Source: JANYHH01 sp965249745
GTDB lineage: Bacteria > Deinococcota > Deinococci > Deinococcales > JAAFIG01
NCBI GenBank assembly: GCA_965249745.1
Contig: OZ252252.1
Coordinates: forward strand, 3,782,001 to 3,846,000
Reading direction: 5' to 3'
Length of the DNA: 64,000 nt
Shown here: positions 43,725 through 52,800 of the stretch, one piece after another
How positions within the stretch are numbered: the first letter of the stretch is position 1
How the letters are laid out: each line of letters begins with the position of its first letter
Notes under the pieces: generated by a model
Seen by the model: the letters and a program-made list of their open reading frames with translations, nothing else
Database searches by the model: none
What the model was told of the DNA's origin: nothing
Program-made: the position numbers and the translations under genes

Positions 43725-46565
43725 TTACTTGGCTTCGATCCCGTATCCGAAGCCCGACCCACCGAACGCGACATAGACCTTGCCGAACACGCTTTTATCC
43801 CCATCCACCGCCCGGATGCCGTCCAAGCTGCCCAGCGGGTACTCTGCAATGCGCTTCCAGGAGGCGGCCTCGTCGGTGGACCGCCACACACCGTAGGCTT
43901 TGTTGAGATAGCCCACCGCGTAAATCGCCGGGTACGCGCCGCCCGGCGTGACCTTGCCGAAACCAAAGGCATGAACGTTCGTCAGGTTGGGCACGGCCAG
44001 CCAGGTCACGCCGCCGTCCTTGGAGCGCTTGAAGGGCACAGAGAAATCTGGTTCCCCGTCCAGCGGCCCGCTCGAGAAGAACAGATGCCCGGCTTGCCCC
44101 GGCACGCTCTTCAGGGTCGCGTTGAAGACCCCGAACGGCATGATTTCCTGGCTGTAGACGCGTGTCCAGCTTTTGCCGCCATCCGTGGTGCGGTAGACGC
44201 CCGCACCTTTGCCGTCTTTGACACCACTGTGCGCCAGATAGAACGTGCCGGGTTGCGAGCGATCCGCCGCCAGCGTTTTGCGGTTCAAGTACAACTGAAA
44301 ATGCGATCCCGCCTCGTCGCCCTCCGCCTCGAGTCCGGGCAAATTCACTCGAGACCAGGTTTTTCCGCGATCCAGTGTGTAGTATGGCGTGCGGTTGAAG
44401 GTCGGCAGCCAGACAACATTGTCTGGATTGCCCGCGTTCACCGCGATGCTGCCGAAGCCGAAGGCCCACGGATCGGATTCCTTGCCTGCGATCTTCGGGA
44501 TGCTTGGGAAGCGCGTCCAGCTTTTACCGCCGTCCTCACTGTACCCGGCCTGAACCGCCAGACCGTCCTCAGCACAGCAAAACCGGTGATCTGAGGTGTT
44601 ACCGACCATGAATTTTGGGTTGTTCTCTTGGTAATCGATTTGCCAGACGCTATTGAAGCGTTTGCTGACGGCGCGTTCACTGGCGTACTCGTCTAACTTG
44701 TCCTTGTAAAACGTGCCGAAATCCCAAGCGCCCAGGACGACACTGCCCCCCGGAGGCGCGATCACATCGTTGCCCACGAGTTGCTCGATCCCTCGAGATT
44801 GCGATTGCCAGGTGTAGGCGCTCGCACTCGGGGTCAACTCAGTGCGGTACACGCCCGTCCCCATCGCCGTCCACAGGCGGTTCTCTTGAACCGGATCGAA
44901 CCGCACCTGCGCGGTGGCGAAGAACGACTGATCCGTCCAGCCCAACCACGGCACGTCACCCGCGCCGGTGTACGAACGCTCGAGCGAGCGCCAGGAGTCG
45001 CCGCTATCAACGCTCTGGGAGGCATCGCCGCCACCCGAAACCGTGATGACGCGCTTCGGATCTTTCGGGCTGACCGCAACCGTCACGATGTCACCCGCCT
45101 TCGGCGGAGCCAGCTTCGTCCAAGTGCCGCCCTTCAAGCGCCAGGCTTGCGCCTCGCCCATGCCGTACAGCGTGCCGTCGCCCGCGACCTCGGTGCGACC
45201 CAGCGTGCCGGGACCACCGGGAATTCTGACCCACGTGTCGCCACCGTTCACACTTTTGAAGACGCCATTCTTGTGGCTCGAGGCGTACACGATTCCGGTG
45301 CGACCGCCGCTCACGGCGGCGCTCGAGGCATCGAAATCAATCCCGGTGATTCCAGGTCCGCTGCCGTCCGATTTCTCGGCTTGACCGGCGGGAAGGCTGG
45401 TGGACCTCGTGAAACTCGAGCCTGCATTCAACGAGATGTACAACCCACCCCTGGGTGTGCCGACCAGGACAACATCCGCGTTGCGTGGGTCCACCTTGAG
45501 TTTGTCGCCCCAGGTGCGCCAGTCATCGTTGGCGTCCAGCTTCAAATCAGTGAGTGCCGTTTTCGTCCAGGTGTCGCCCGCGTTATCGCTGCGGTACACC
45601 CCGTCGCGCCAAGTCATATACACGCGGTTCCGGTCGCTGGGCGCAATCGCTACCTCGAAGACCCCCGCGCCGTTCCGGGGTTTGACATCGGCGGCTGGGA
45701 GCGATGTTGTGGTCAGGAGTTGCTTCCAAGCGTCGCCCGTCCAGCGGTACAAGCCGTAGGTATCGGTGCGTGCGATCATTACGCTGCCGTCGCTCGAGAA
45801 GTCAAGGCCGGTAATAAAGCCGCCCGCGCCAACCTTTAACGGCTTCCAGATGTACCCGTCCGCGTTCGGTGGGGTTGTCGGCGTGGGCGACGGGTTCGGT
45901 GGGGTTGGACTCAGAGGGATCGCGCCGCAAGTCACGCGGGCGTCTGCCCAATCGGCATGATCGTACTCCAAGCCATCGCCGCCGTCTGTCACGCGCAACT
46001 CGAGGGTTGATTTCCCAGAGATCGGGACGCTGAGCGTCTCTGAGACCGAACTGCTCGAGACCTTCAGCGGTTTCGATTCCCAGACCTGTGCGCCGTCCGT
46101 CCAGACCTGGAAGGTCACGGAGCCGTAGCGCGATTGGTTGCGGATTTCGTCATCTAAACCAACGACGGCGTTGAAAGTCGTGCAGTTGTTCGTATTGTCC
46201 AAGGCGTAGCTGATTTTAGTGGAGGCGTGAACACCGAGACCCTTGGGATAGGTCGTGCCGCCCACACTTAGACCGCGCCCGTCTTTCACTGCGGCTTCAC
46301 CGTTGCTGGCATCAAGTTCTACGGGACCCCAGCCGTTCGAGGCGAAACTGAAGCCTTGATCGGAGAGGAATCCATTTTTCAGGGGCCGAGCGGTAAGAAT
46401 TTCTGATTTCCAGGGATGCTGAGCGCCGTTCGCGTACGGATTCTGGACGGCGGGCGAACTCTCGGTGCAGGCGATCAGCCCGAGGCTCAGCACCAGGCAG
46501 AGTGAGCCAAGATGGAAGTGCGATAAGGGTCGGGTCGTGGGGTGTCGAATGACTGTTCTGCTCAT
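43725..46565 (-). CDS. Secreted lipoprotein, NPCBM + GH74-like xyloglucanase
   Basis: A 946-aa protein with a lipobox (LGLIAC, cysteine 33). Residues about 55-215 form an NPCBM-type domain (SVGGTTYPKGLGVHASTKISY, then TTFNAVVGLDDE and TFQVWTDGAQVWES). After a proline-rich linker, residues 236-946 carry BNR-like repeats (SDNAGDTW, SVNGGDTW, SVDSGDSW, TTDGGKSW) in the GH74 arrangement, with GGFITGLDFSSDGSVMIARTD and VVLGAWDFGTFY near the expected catalytic aspartates. GGGAGA precedes ATG 46565. It should act on xyloglucan. Unlike its neighbours it lacks the ricin+CBM cassette. Confidence 0.82.
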   Translation of the reverse strand: MSRTVIRHPTTRPLSHFHLGSLCLVLSLGLIACTESSPAVQNPYANGAQHPWKSEILTARPLKNGFLSDQGFSFASNGWGPVELDASNGEAAVKDGRGLSVGGTTYPKGLGVHASTKISYALDNTNNCTTFNAVVGLDDEIRNQSRYGSVTFQVWTDGAQVWESKPLKVSSSSVSETLSVPISGKSTLELRVTDGGDGLEYDHADWADARVTCGAIPLSPTPPNPSPTPTTPPNADGYIWKPLKVGAGGFITGLDFSSDGSVMIARTDTYGLYRWTGDAWKQLLTTTSLPAADVKPRNGAGVFEVAIAPSDRNRVYMTWRDGVYRSDNAGDTWTKTALTDLKLDANDDWRTWGDKLKVDPRNADVVLVGTPRGGLYISLNAGSSFTRSTSLPAGQAEKSDGSGPGITGIDFDASSAAVSGGRTGIVYASSHKNGVFKSVNGGDTWVRIPGGPGTLGRTEVAGDGTLYGMGEAQAWRLKGGTWTKLAPPKAGDIVTVAVSPKDPKRVITVSGGGDASQSVDSGDSWRSLERSYTGAGDVPWLGWTDQSFFATAQVRFDPVQENRLWTAMGTGVYRTELTPSASAYTWQSQSRGIEQLVGNDVIAPPGGSVVLGAWDFGTFYKDKLDEYASERAVSKRFNSVWQIDYQENNPKFMVGNTSDHRFCCAEDGLAVQAGYSEDGGKSWTRFPSIPKIAGKESDPWAFGFGSIAVNAGNPDNVVWLPTFNRTPYYTLDRGKTWSRVNLPGLEAEGDEAGSHFQLYLNRKTLAADRSQPGTFYLAHSGVKDGKGAGVYRTTDGGKSWTRVYSQEIMPFGVFNATLKSVPGQAGHLFFSSGPLDGEPDFSVPFKRSKDGGVTWLAVPNLTNVHAFGFGKVTPGGAYPAIYAVGYLNKAYGVWRSTDEAASWKRIAEYPLGSLDGIRAVDGDKSVFGKVYVAFGGSGFGYGIEAK

Positions 46566-46603
46566 GAATCGTCTCCCAAATCAACTGGCGAACGATGTGA
46601 AGG

Positions 46604-46619
46604 GGATTTGATCAAATCC
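46604..46619. promoter_or_regulatory. 16-bp perfect palindrome, candidate operator of the GH74 gene
   Basis: GGATTTGATCAAATCC is fully self-complementary and ends 39 bases upstream of the GH74 start codon. This is the right size and place for a dimeric repressor or activator site. Confidence 0.5.
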
Positions 46620-46817
46620 AACATAAATTCAAATTGTAGTTTGCAAATCAAATCGAGGAGGGGCTTTCTTATCAAACATTTACTTCTAAATTAAACATTT
46701 TGAGGATATTATAATAGACTTTATTTTGATATGAAATATCTTGCACGAAATAACTAAGACTTCTAATGACTATTTTTGCGAGAAAAAATCAGAATTATAA
46801 TAATAGAAGCAAAATAT

Positions 46818-46853
46818 GTTAGATAAACGTATTAAGATCAACGTTTATCTAAC
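46818..46853. promoter_or_regulatory. 13-bp inverted repeat with 10-bp spacer
   Basis: GTTAGATAAACGT and ACGTTTATCTAAC are perfect reverse complements flanking ATTAAGATCA. The repeat sits in AT-rich DNA between the GH74 promoter zone and the IS200-like element. It could be a regulator site or part of mobile DNA. Confidence 0.5.
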
Positions 46854-46889
46854 GTGAATAGTTTTTGACTAGTTTGAATACGAGTGACC

Positions 46890-47470
46890 TGAACACTACC
46901 GCCTTCAGGCGGTAGCTTCCCTCAAGCGACTAGAAGTCGCCACCCAACGGCTCAAGCCGTTCCCATCCACAATCCTCAGCTCTCCACTCGAAAGTCACCA
47001 TCGCTCTCCGTGCCCTGATTCTCGATGTACGCCTTAATCACCTCATCCGTCACCTGTCCGCTCGACACGCAAAAATACCCTCGCGCCCACAAGTGCCGAC
47101 CCCAAAACGTGCGCTCCAAATGCTTGAACTCCAGCATCAACGTATAAGAGCTAAAACCCTTCATTCGCTGCACAAGTCGACTGATCGTTACCTTCGGCGG
47201 GATTGACAAAAAGACATGCACGTGATCCTTGGACACCGACCCTTTGAGAATCTCGACATCCTCATCGCGGCACACCTGTCGGATCAGTTCCCTCACTCGA
47301 GAACCGACTTCACCAGTCATAATCGGCTTGCGGTATTTTGTGACCCACACGATATGGACGTGAATCTCAAATTTCGTGTGCGCCCCATGACGGTACTCCA
47401 CATCAATCAGATTACGATGTTGACACGGCGTTCAGCGAAAGCCTTCGCCTGAAGGCGAGGGTTTTAACCG
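46890..47470 (-). mobile_element. IS200-like element (IS200/IS605 family, tnpA only)
   Basis: The single transposase gene is flanked by subterminal hairpins, as expected for single-strand transposition. On its downstream side these are CTACCGCC-TTCA-GGCGGTAG (46896-46915), GCGACT-AGA-AGTCGC (46926-46940) and AACGGCT-CA-AGCCGTT (46946-46961). On the upstream side there is CTTCGCC-TGAA-GGCGAGG (about 47443-47460), just before GTTTTAAC. No tnpB or guide-RNA gene is present. Exact cleavage points cannot be set from one copy, so the ends are approximate. Confidence 0.75.
46976..47401 (-). CDS. tnpA: IS200/IS605 family transposase TnpA (Y1 HUH)
   Basis: A 141-aa single-strand transposase. The HUH metal-binding motif is H60-V-H62 (KDHVHVFLSIPP), the catalytic tyrosine is probably Y125 (KAYIENQ), and the HIVWVTKYRKPIM strand is conserved in the family. 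Length is normal (about 130-150 aa) and no frameshift is visible, so it is probably active. It lies between the beta-helix lipoprotein gene and the GH74 gene. Confidence 0.9.
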   Translation of the reverse strand: MEYRHGAHTKFEIHVHIVWVTKYRKPIMTGEVGSRVRELIRQVCRDEDVEILKGSVSKDHVHVFLSIPPKVTISRLVQRMKGFSSYTLMLEFKHLERTFWGRHLWARGYFCVSSGQVTDEVIKAYIENQGTESDGDFRVES

Positions 47471-47497
47471 ACCCCGAAGCCGAAATAAAGGGATATT

Positions 47498-49552
47498 TTA
47501 TCGAATTTCGATCTTGGAAAAGCTATTGTCTCCATTGACGCGCACACCGGAAGCGGTTGCAAACCGATCACCCGAGGTCATGATCGTTCCCGGCGCACCG
47601 AAACTAGCATAGGCGGCGTAACAAGGTCCGCTGAAGGTATTATTCTTGCCGACCAGATCACCGTAGACCTCGACGCCGTACTGGTACGCCTCGGTACACT
47701 GGACTTGATTCCCATCGAAGGTCCATGCCGATTTGTTGGCTTCACCGGCCAGCGACAGCGCCCCGCCGATGAAGGTGCTGTTTTTGACTGTGACGTTTCC
47801 AACGACGCCCCAGAGTTCCATCGAAATCTGCGGCGAACTGGTAATATTTTCGCCGCCGCAACACCAGGGCGCGTTGAAGCCGCCGGTCGTCGTCAGCTTC
47901 AAGCCATCGAACACGACATCCTTGTAGACCGTGTTCCAACCGCCCAACGACGTGACCGGCTTTCCGCCCCCCGAAGCGTCAACCGTCACATCTTTGAACA
48001 CGACGTTCGTCGAGGTTCCAATTCTCAACCCGGTCGTGTACCCATCAATCGCCAACCCACCGCTCGAGTTGTAAATGTAGCGCGTGGATTCTGAAATGCT
48101 GACATCGTTCAAACTGCTATCCACGGCGGACGATAACGTGATGCCATTCGAGTAATAATTCTGGATGTCCACGTGGGACACCTGCAAGTTCCGCGCGTGA
48201 TCGAAGTTGAGCGCCATCTCGAGACTCGGATTGCCGCGAAAGGCGAGGTTTGAAATCGTGATGTTGCTAGCCTCGGCGGATTCGAGGCTGCCATTCAAAA
48301 CGGTCGAGTTGCCCGCCCCGACCAGGGTTGTGTTCGGCGCAATTTTCACTGGTCCAAGGTCATAGCTGCCCGCAGCCAGCGTGATGGTGCGTCCCCCTTG
48401 ACCTAAGGCTGTCCGCAATTCGGACAAGTTGAACACCGGGGTCGGCGTGGGGCTTGGCTGGGGAGCTGGCGTTGGGTTTGGTGCGATCACCCGACCCACG
48501 AACCTCAGTTCATCAATCCCGACCGGACCCTGCGCCTGACCGGTCGCATTCGTGATATTGATTCGCTTCACGGAGGCTGGCTTCCGATCAGACCCCGGCT
48601 CAGCAAAGGCCGTCAACGGAATCACCACCGGCGTCCACACGCCAGCCGGTGCAGTCACCTCCACAAAAGGGGTCAAGCCGCTCGAGTCTTCGGTGTTCAT
48701 GCTCACCCGTAACCTCGAGCCGCCCGGAGCGCCATACGCTGCAAAGTTCAACGAGGCATACCTGCCTAAAAGGAATGAATCTGCCGTGCGTAGCGATAAC
48801 CCGCCCCACGCACCCAGATTCACAATAATTGCCCTCGAGCCGCTTTGCACCGGGCTGGTCGCGCCCAAGTTGACGGTTGACGACCACGACCAATCCTGCC
48901 AGCCCGAGGCGAGCGCGTCATCGTAAATCGCCGTTTGGATATCCACGACTGGCGGTAGCGTTAAAACCGGGTCTGGTGTGCCTAAAACCTTGACCAAACG
49001 CCATTTTTGACTGTCCGCGCCCGCCCAATCCCACTGCTGCGCGACACCCCCGTCAACCGTGGAGAAATTACTGATTTCAACGACTTTCCCAGAGTGAACC
49101 GCTTTGATCGAGTACGCGCCATTCCCAACTTCGGACAGGGTAAAGCGTTGGTTTGCACCGCCCACGTAATCCCATAGGTGCAACGCCGCACCGTTCGCAG
49201 TTGAAGCCTCGCTGACATCCATCGCCTTATTGCTAAAAGCGTTGATGATCTTGTAAGAGCCATCCCCCGTATCCTCAAATTTCCATTTCTGATCCGGAGC
49301 GTTCGCGTTCGTCCATTGGTGCAAGCGCGTGCCGTTCACTGTGGCGGCGTTCACCACCGACATGACTTTGCCCGAGTTGACGTTGACGATTTGATACGTG
49401 TCATTGACGAGCAGCCCCTGCGCTGCAACGGTCGCTTTGCTGGTTGGTGCGGGTGGCGTCTGGCTGCAACTGCTCAGAATTGCTGCGAATGAAGCCACTA
49501 GAACCAGGGAGTGGAGCGCCACTCTCGAGCGAATTGATAGAAGGCCGTTCAT
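47498..49552 (-). CDS. Secreted lipoprotein with ricin+CBM cassette and parallel beta-helix domain
   Basis: A 684-aa protein with a lipobox (LSSC, cysteine 29), ricin-like domain (about 51-188), CBM-like domain (about 208-353), a proline-rich linker and a right-handed beta-helix (about 374-684). The helix begins LSELRTALGQGGRTITLAAGSYDLGPVKI, then shows repeated rungs (ITISNLAFRG, LQVSHVDIQNYYSNGITLSSAVDSS, VVFKDVTVDAS, VTVKNSTFIGG). Pectate lyases and other polysaccharide lyases use this fold, but no catalytic signature is certain. AAAGGTGG precedes ATG 49552. It may act on pectin. Confidence 0.75.
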   Translation of the reverse strand: MNGLLSIRSRVALHSLVLVASFAAILSSCSQTPPAPTSKATVAAQGLLVNDTYQIVNVNSGKVMSVVNAATVNGTRLHQWTNANAPDQKWKFEDTGDGSYKIINAFSNKAMDVSEASTANGAALHLWDYVGGANQRFTLSEVGNGAYSIKAVHSGKVVEISNFSTVDGGVAQQWDWAGADSQKWRLVKVLGTPDPVLTLPPVVDIQTAIYDDALASGWQDWSWSSTVNLGATSPVQSGSRAIIVNLGAWGGLSLRTADSFLLGRYASLNFAAYGAPGGSRLRVSMNTEDSSGLTPFVEVTAPAGVWTPVVIPLTAFAEPGSDRKPASVKRINITNATGQAQGPVGIDELRFVGRVIAPNPTPAPQPSPTPTPVFNLSELRTALGQGGRTITLAAGSYDLGPVKIAPNTTLVGAGNSTVLNGSLESAEASNITISNLAFRGNPSLEMALNFDHARNLQVSHVDIQNYYSNGITLSSAVDSSLNDVSISESTRYIYNSSGGLAIDGYTTGLRIGTSTNVVFKDVTVDASGGGKPVTSLGGWNTVYKDVVFDGLKLTTTGGFNAPWCCGGENITSSPQISMELWGVVGNVTVKNSTFIGGALSLAGEANKSAWTFDGNQVQCTEAYQYGVEVYGDLVGKNNTFSGPCYAAYASFGAPGTIMTSGDRFATASGVRVNGDNSFSKIEIR
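48494..49402 (-). repeat. Shared ricin+CBM cassette, copy 2 (beta-helix gene)
   Basis: This copy is homologous in DNA and protein to the cassettes at 42602-43474 and 52434-53330. It differs most in the CBM-like half (SFLLGRYASLNFAAYG and a six-residue insertion near AFAEPGSDRKPASVKR). Confidence 0.8.
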
Positions 49553-49808
49553 AGTTACCACCTTTTGAGCGTTTAACTTTGCGATGCTTGCGGAAGGCAA
49601 TAAAGACTTACGGATCGGAGTGGACTTTTCTTCTCTTAACTTCGCTCGCGAAGCTGCACTTTTCGGCGCGGGTTAGCTTTGAGAGTTGCGAACAGTGCTT
49701 TCAACTCGAGTGAATGTGTTGCTGGTGTGATGAGAGCCGTCCAGAACGTACAATGAGAGGTTTATATCTCGAGAAGGATTGCACTGGACGACCTTTGTCA
49801 CTCGAAAT

Positions 49809-52800
49809 TTAATGTGGTGCAATCTGACCTGAGAATCCGCGAACCTGCCATGCACAGTTGAAGCCGAAAGTTGGGAATTTCTCGCCCGGATCCGTCTTAG
49901 AGATACTCATTTTCACCGTTTGCTTGACTTCGATATCACGAATCTTCGGACCTAACCCCTGCCCTGATTTAGGTGGTTGGTATATGTAATAGCGCCAGTA
50001 GGCCAAATAACCAATGTTAGCGTATAAACCGAGGGCATCTTGATGAATGTTCTGGGCGAATTGAGGGTAACCTGGCTGGCCTGCGTACGATTCTCCAGTT
50101 CCAAGCAAATACACTGCTTTGTAAGCAGCTGTGTTAATTGGAGATGAGCCAACGTAATTACTATTATTGTACCGTTCCACCTTCGTCCATTGAGTTACCC
50201 CCTCGCACGCATCGGTCATGCCGATCAGTGAGCGTTCGTCCGTAGCAACGGTGAAGACAAGGAAGCCCTCTTCGGGCAAATTCTTATCCCATCCGTCAGC
50301 GCATTTCGTCACAGGTGTGCCATTGACGACCCACGAAGCGCACGCCGCTGGCAGCGAGTCGAAGCCCGGATCACCAGTTTGAGGTACACCCAAGTCTCCG
50401 GTTGGTGGTACTGGATTGCTCGAGCAGGTGAACGTGTACTTGCCAATCAGCGAGGCCGTGGGAAGCAACCCAAACATCTTGTTGTACGCCCAGATGTGAC
50501 CCGTTGGCGTGCGACCACCAAATTTAGAGCAAAGCCCCGAATCGAGTTTGCCAGAAAGCACCGCTCCATTCGCGGTAAGAGTCGCAGAGACACTCTCACC
50601 TTCGAAGGTGATGTAGCCGGCATCAACCGGATTCAGAATCGTCGAGCTTGGAAACTGGTACACAGTCGTCAACTGCACTGTCGTTCCATTCGGGCTTATC
50701 TGCACAGTCCCATCAGAGGCAACGGTTTTTCCATTAAACGTCACGTCCGACGATTTCAAACCAGAGTATTGTTTTTCCAGCTCGAGGGTTTGCTCTAAAC
50801 CCTTCATTGCGATCAATTTGTTCGAGTTGAATCCGACGCTTTTCAACCAACCGAGAAACGCGTTGGCTTGATCGTTTTCAAACGCTTGTTGAGCCACCAG
50901 ACTGATTCCAGCACCGCTCATGTTCTTATTCTCCGCTTTGAGCAGATCCCGGTTCGCATAACCCGCTTTTTCTTCAACGCCACTGAAAATTTTGAAGATG
51001 TTGAAGTACGAGGCGAGGTTCACGATTCCTCGCCCGAAATCCGTAATCGGATTCGAGGGAAATTTATCCAGCCCCGCACGAAAATCGGTGCCCACTTTGC
51101 CACCAAGCGAAAGGCCACCTTTACCCTCGAACCCAACAGCGACTTTTAACTCCGTGATCCCCGGAACGTTTGATCCCGGTGACGACGCATAGGCAGTCGT
51201 GGTGACCCCTCGTTTCTCAATATCTAACTTGAACTCCCCGCCTTGGAAACCATCATCGCCAATCGTGAACGTTCCGTAGCCAATCGGCGTCGCCATGGCG
51301 GTTAAGGTGGTTGATAACGGTATTGCTTTCGCACTCACCGAGATTTTGATGACCGGAGCGATTTTTAACTCACCCGCAATTAAAAACGCTGAGAACGGTC
51401 CACCAACCGGAACCGAGACTCGCTGCTCGAATTTCTTATCCGTACATTTGGCCTCGAGCACCGCGCCGAGCGGGAAGTTAATTGACGCACTGATCGAGAC
51501 CGGAATCCGAGCGCCGAGCGTGATGGTCGCGTTCGACCGACCATTGACGACGCTCGGCGCGGCCGTCGCAATCGGTTGAATCGAAGCAGAGGATTTGAAG
51601 CTCAACTCCGCCCCCGTGAGTCCATAAGACGTTTCGCATTGGAAACCGCCGATATCCACCGCCTGTGGTCTCATCACACCCGATTGGCTGCTCGAGTTGA
51701 GCGCGACGCTCGTACCCGAGTTCACCCAGTCCGTCAGATCGCTCTGCTCTGGCGGTGCGATCACCATGTCCTTCATCAGCACGCCCGGCGTGACTGGTTT
51801 CACGGTCAGCAGTGAATTGCCATCGCGTTCCAGCACGGCTTCCACGCGGCCGTTGACCCCTGCCCCGCCACCCGCGATCAGCAGATCACCAACGGCGTAA
51901 TCCGTGCCGCGCACGACCATCGGCTTTGCGCCCGCAACGTCCGTAGAGGCGCGTTGAACCACTTCCGCACTGGTGAACGATCCGACATTGGTGTTGTCGT
52001 ATCCGCTCGGCAGGCTGGTGTTGTAGAAATCCCATTGCTTGGCTGGGAACAGCACCGCTGCGTCCGGCACAGTTCGCACGTTCGATTGCAACGTGGCGTT
52101 GGCCACCAGAATCACATCGGACACGATGCTCGCGTCATCCTTGGAGCGCACCAGCAACTGCCCGCCTTGGTTCGCTTGCGTGACCTTGACTCGAGCGCGA
52201 TACCCGTTGTTCTCTAACCCCACGATCTGCAACACGTTCGGGTTCAAACTCTTCCACTCGAGGCTCGAGGCGGGATAGGTTTTACCGTTGATGTCAGCGA
52301 CTTTCGCGTTGATGACCAGTTCTTGGTTAACGCCGATCAGCGCGGCGTTCGGATCGGTCACGATTTTTGGTTTCGCGTCAGGCACGAAGATCGGGGCTTG
52401 TCCACCGGTCGTGGGGGTCGGTGCGTTGGTCTGGCCGACAAATTTGAGGTCGTCAATCCCGACCGGACCTTGCACCTGACCCATCCCATCGGTGATGTTG
52501 ATGCGCTTGATCTGCCCTGGATTTCCCATGTCGCGCAGTGGCACGACCAGCCGCGTCCACACCCCTTCGGGGGCGTTGACGCTCGCGTATGGCGTTGCAT
52601 CGCCCGAGTCCTCGGTGTTAAAACTCACCCGCAAGCTCGAGCCGCCCGGTGCGCCGTACGCCGCGAAGCTCAGCGAATCAAATCCGCTCAGGCTGACGGG
52701 CTGTGGTGCGCGGAGCGATAGCCCGCCCCACGCGCCCAAACTGACCGAGATGGCTTTGGAGCCGCTCTGTACCGGAGCGGTCGCCCCAAGGTTCACGGTA

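Larger units (their letters stand above)
46566..46895. other. AT-rich regulatory region upstream of the GH74 gene
   Basis: About 330 bp without a gene, far richer in A and T than the rest of the window and free of CTCGAG. It contains a perfect palindrome (46604-46619), a TATTATAATA segment near 46707, and a 13-bp inverted repeat (46818-46853). It forms the promoter zone for the minus-strand GH74 gene and borders an IS200-like element. Confidence 0.6.

Noticed and set aside
44781..45839. Plus-strand frame of 352 aa opposite the GH74 gene
   Set aside because: It mirrors the repeat-rich GH74 gene and contains no motif or good start.
49673..49855. 60-aa minus-strand frame after the 1213-aa lipoprotein gene
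   Set aside because: It overlaps the end of the real gene and has no features; the 256-bp gap looks like an ordinary promoter region for the beta-helix gene.
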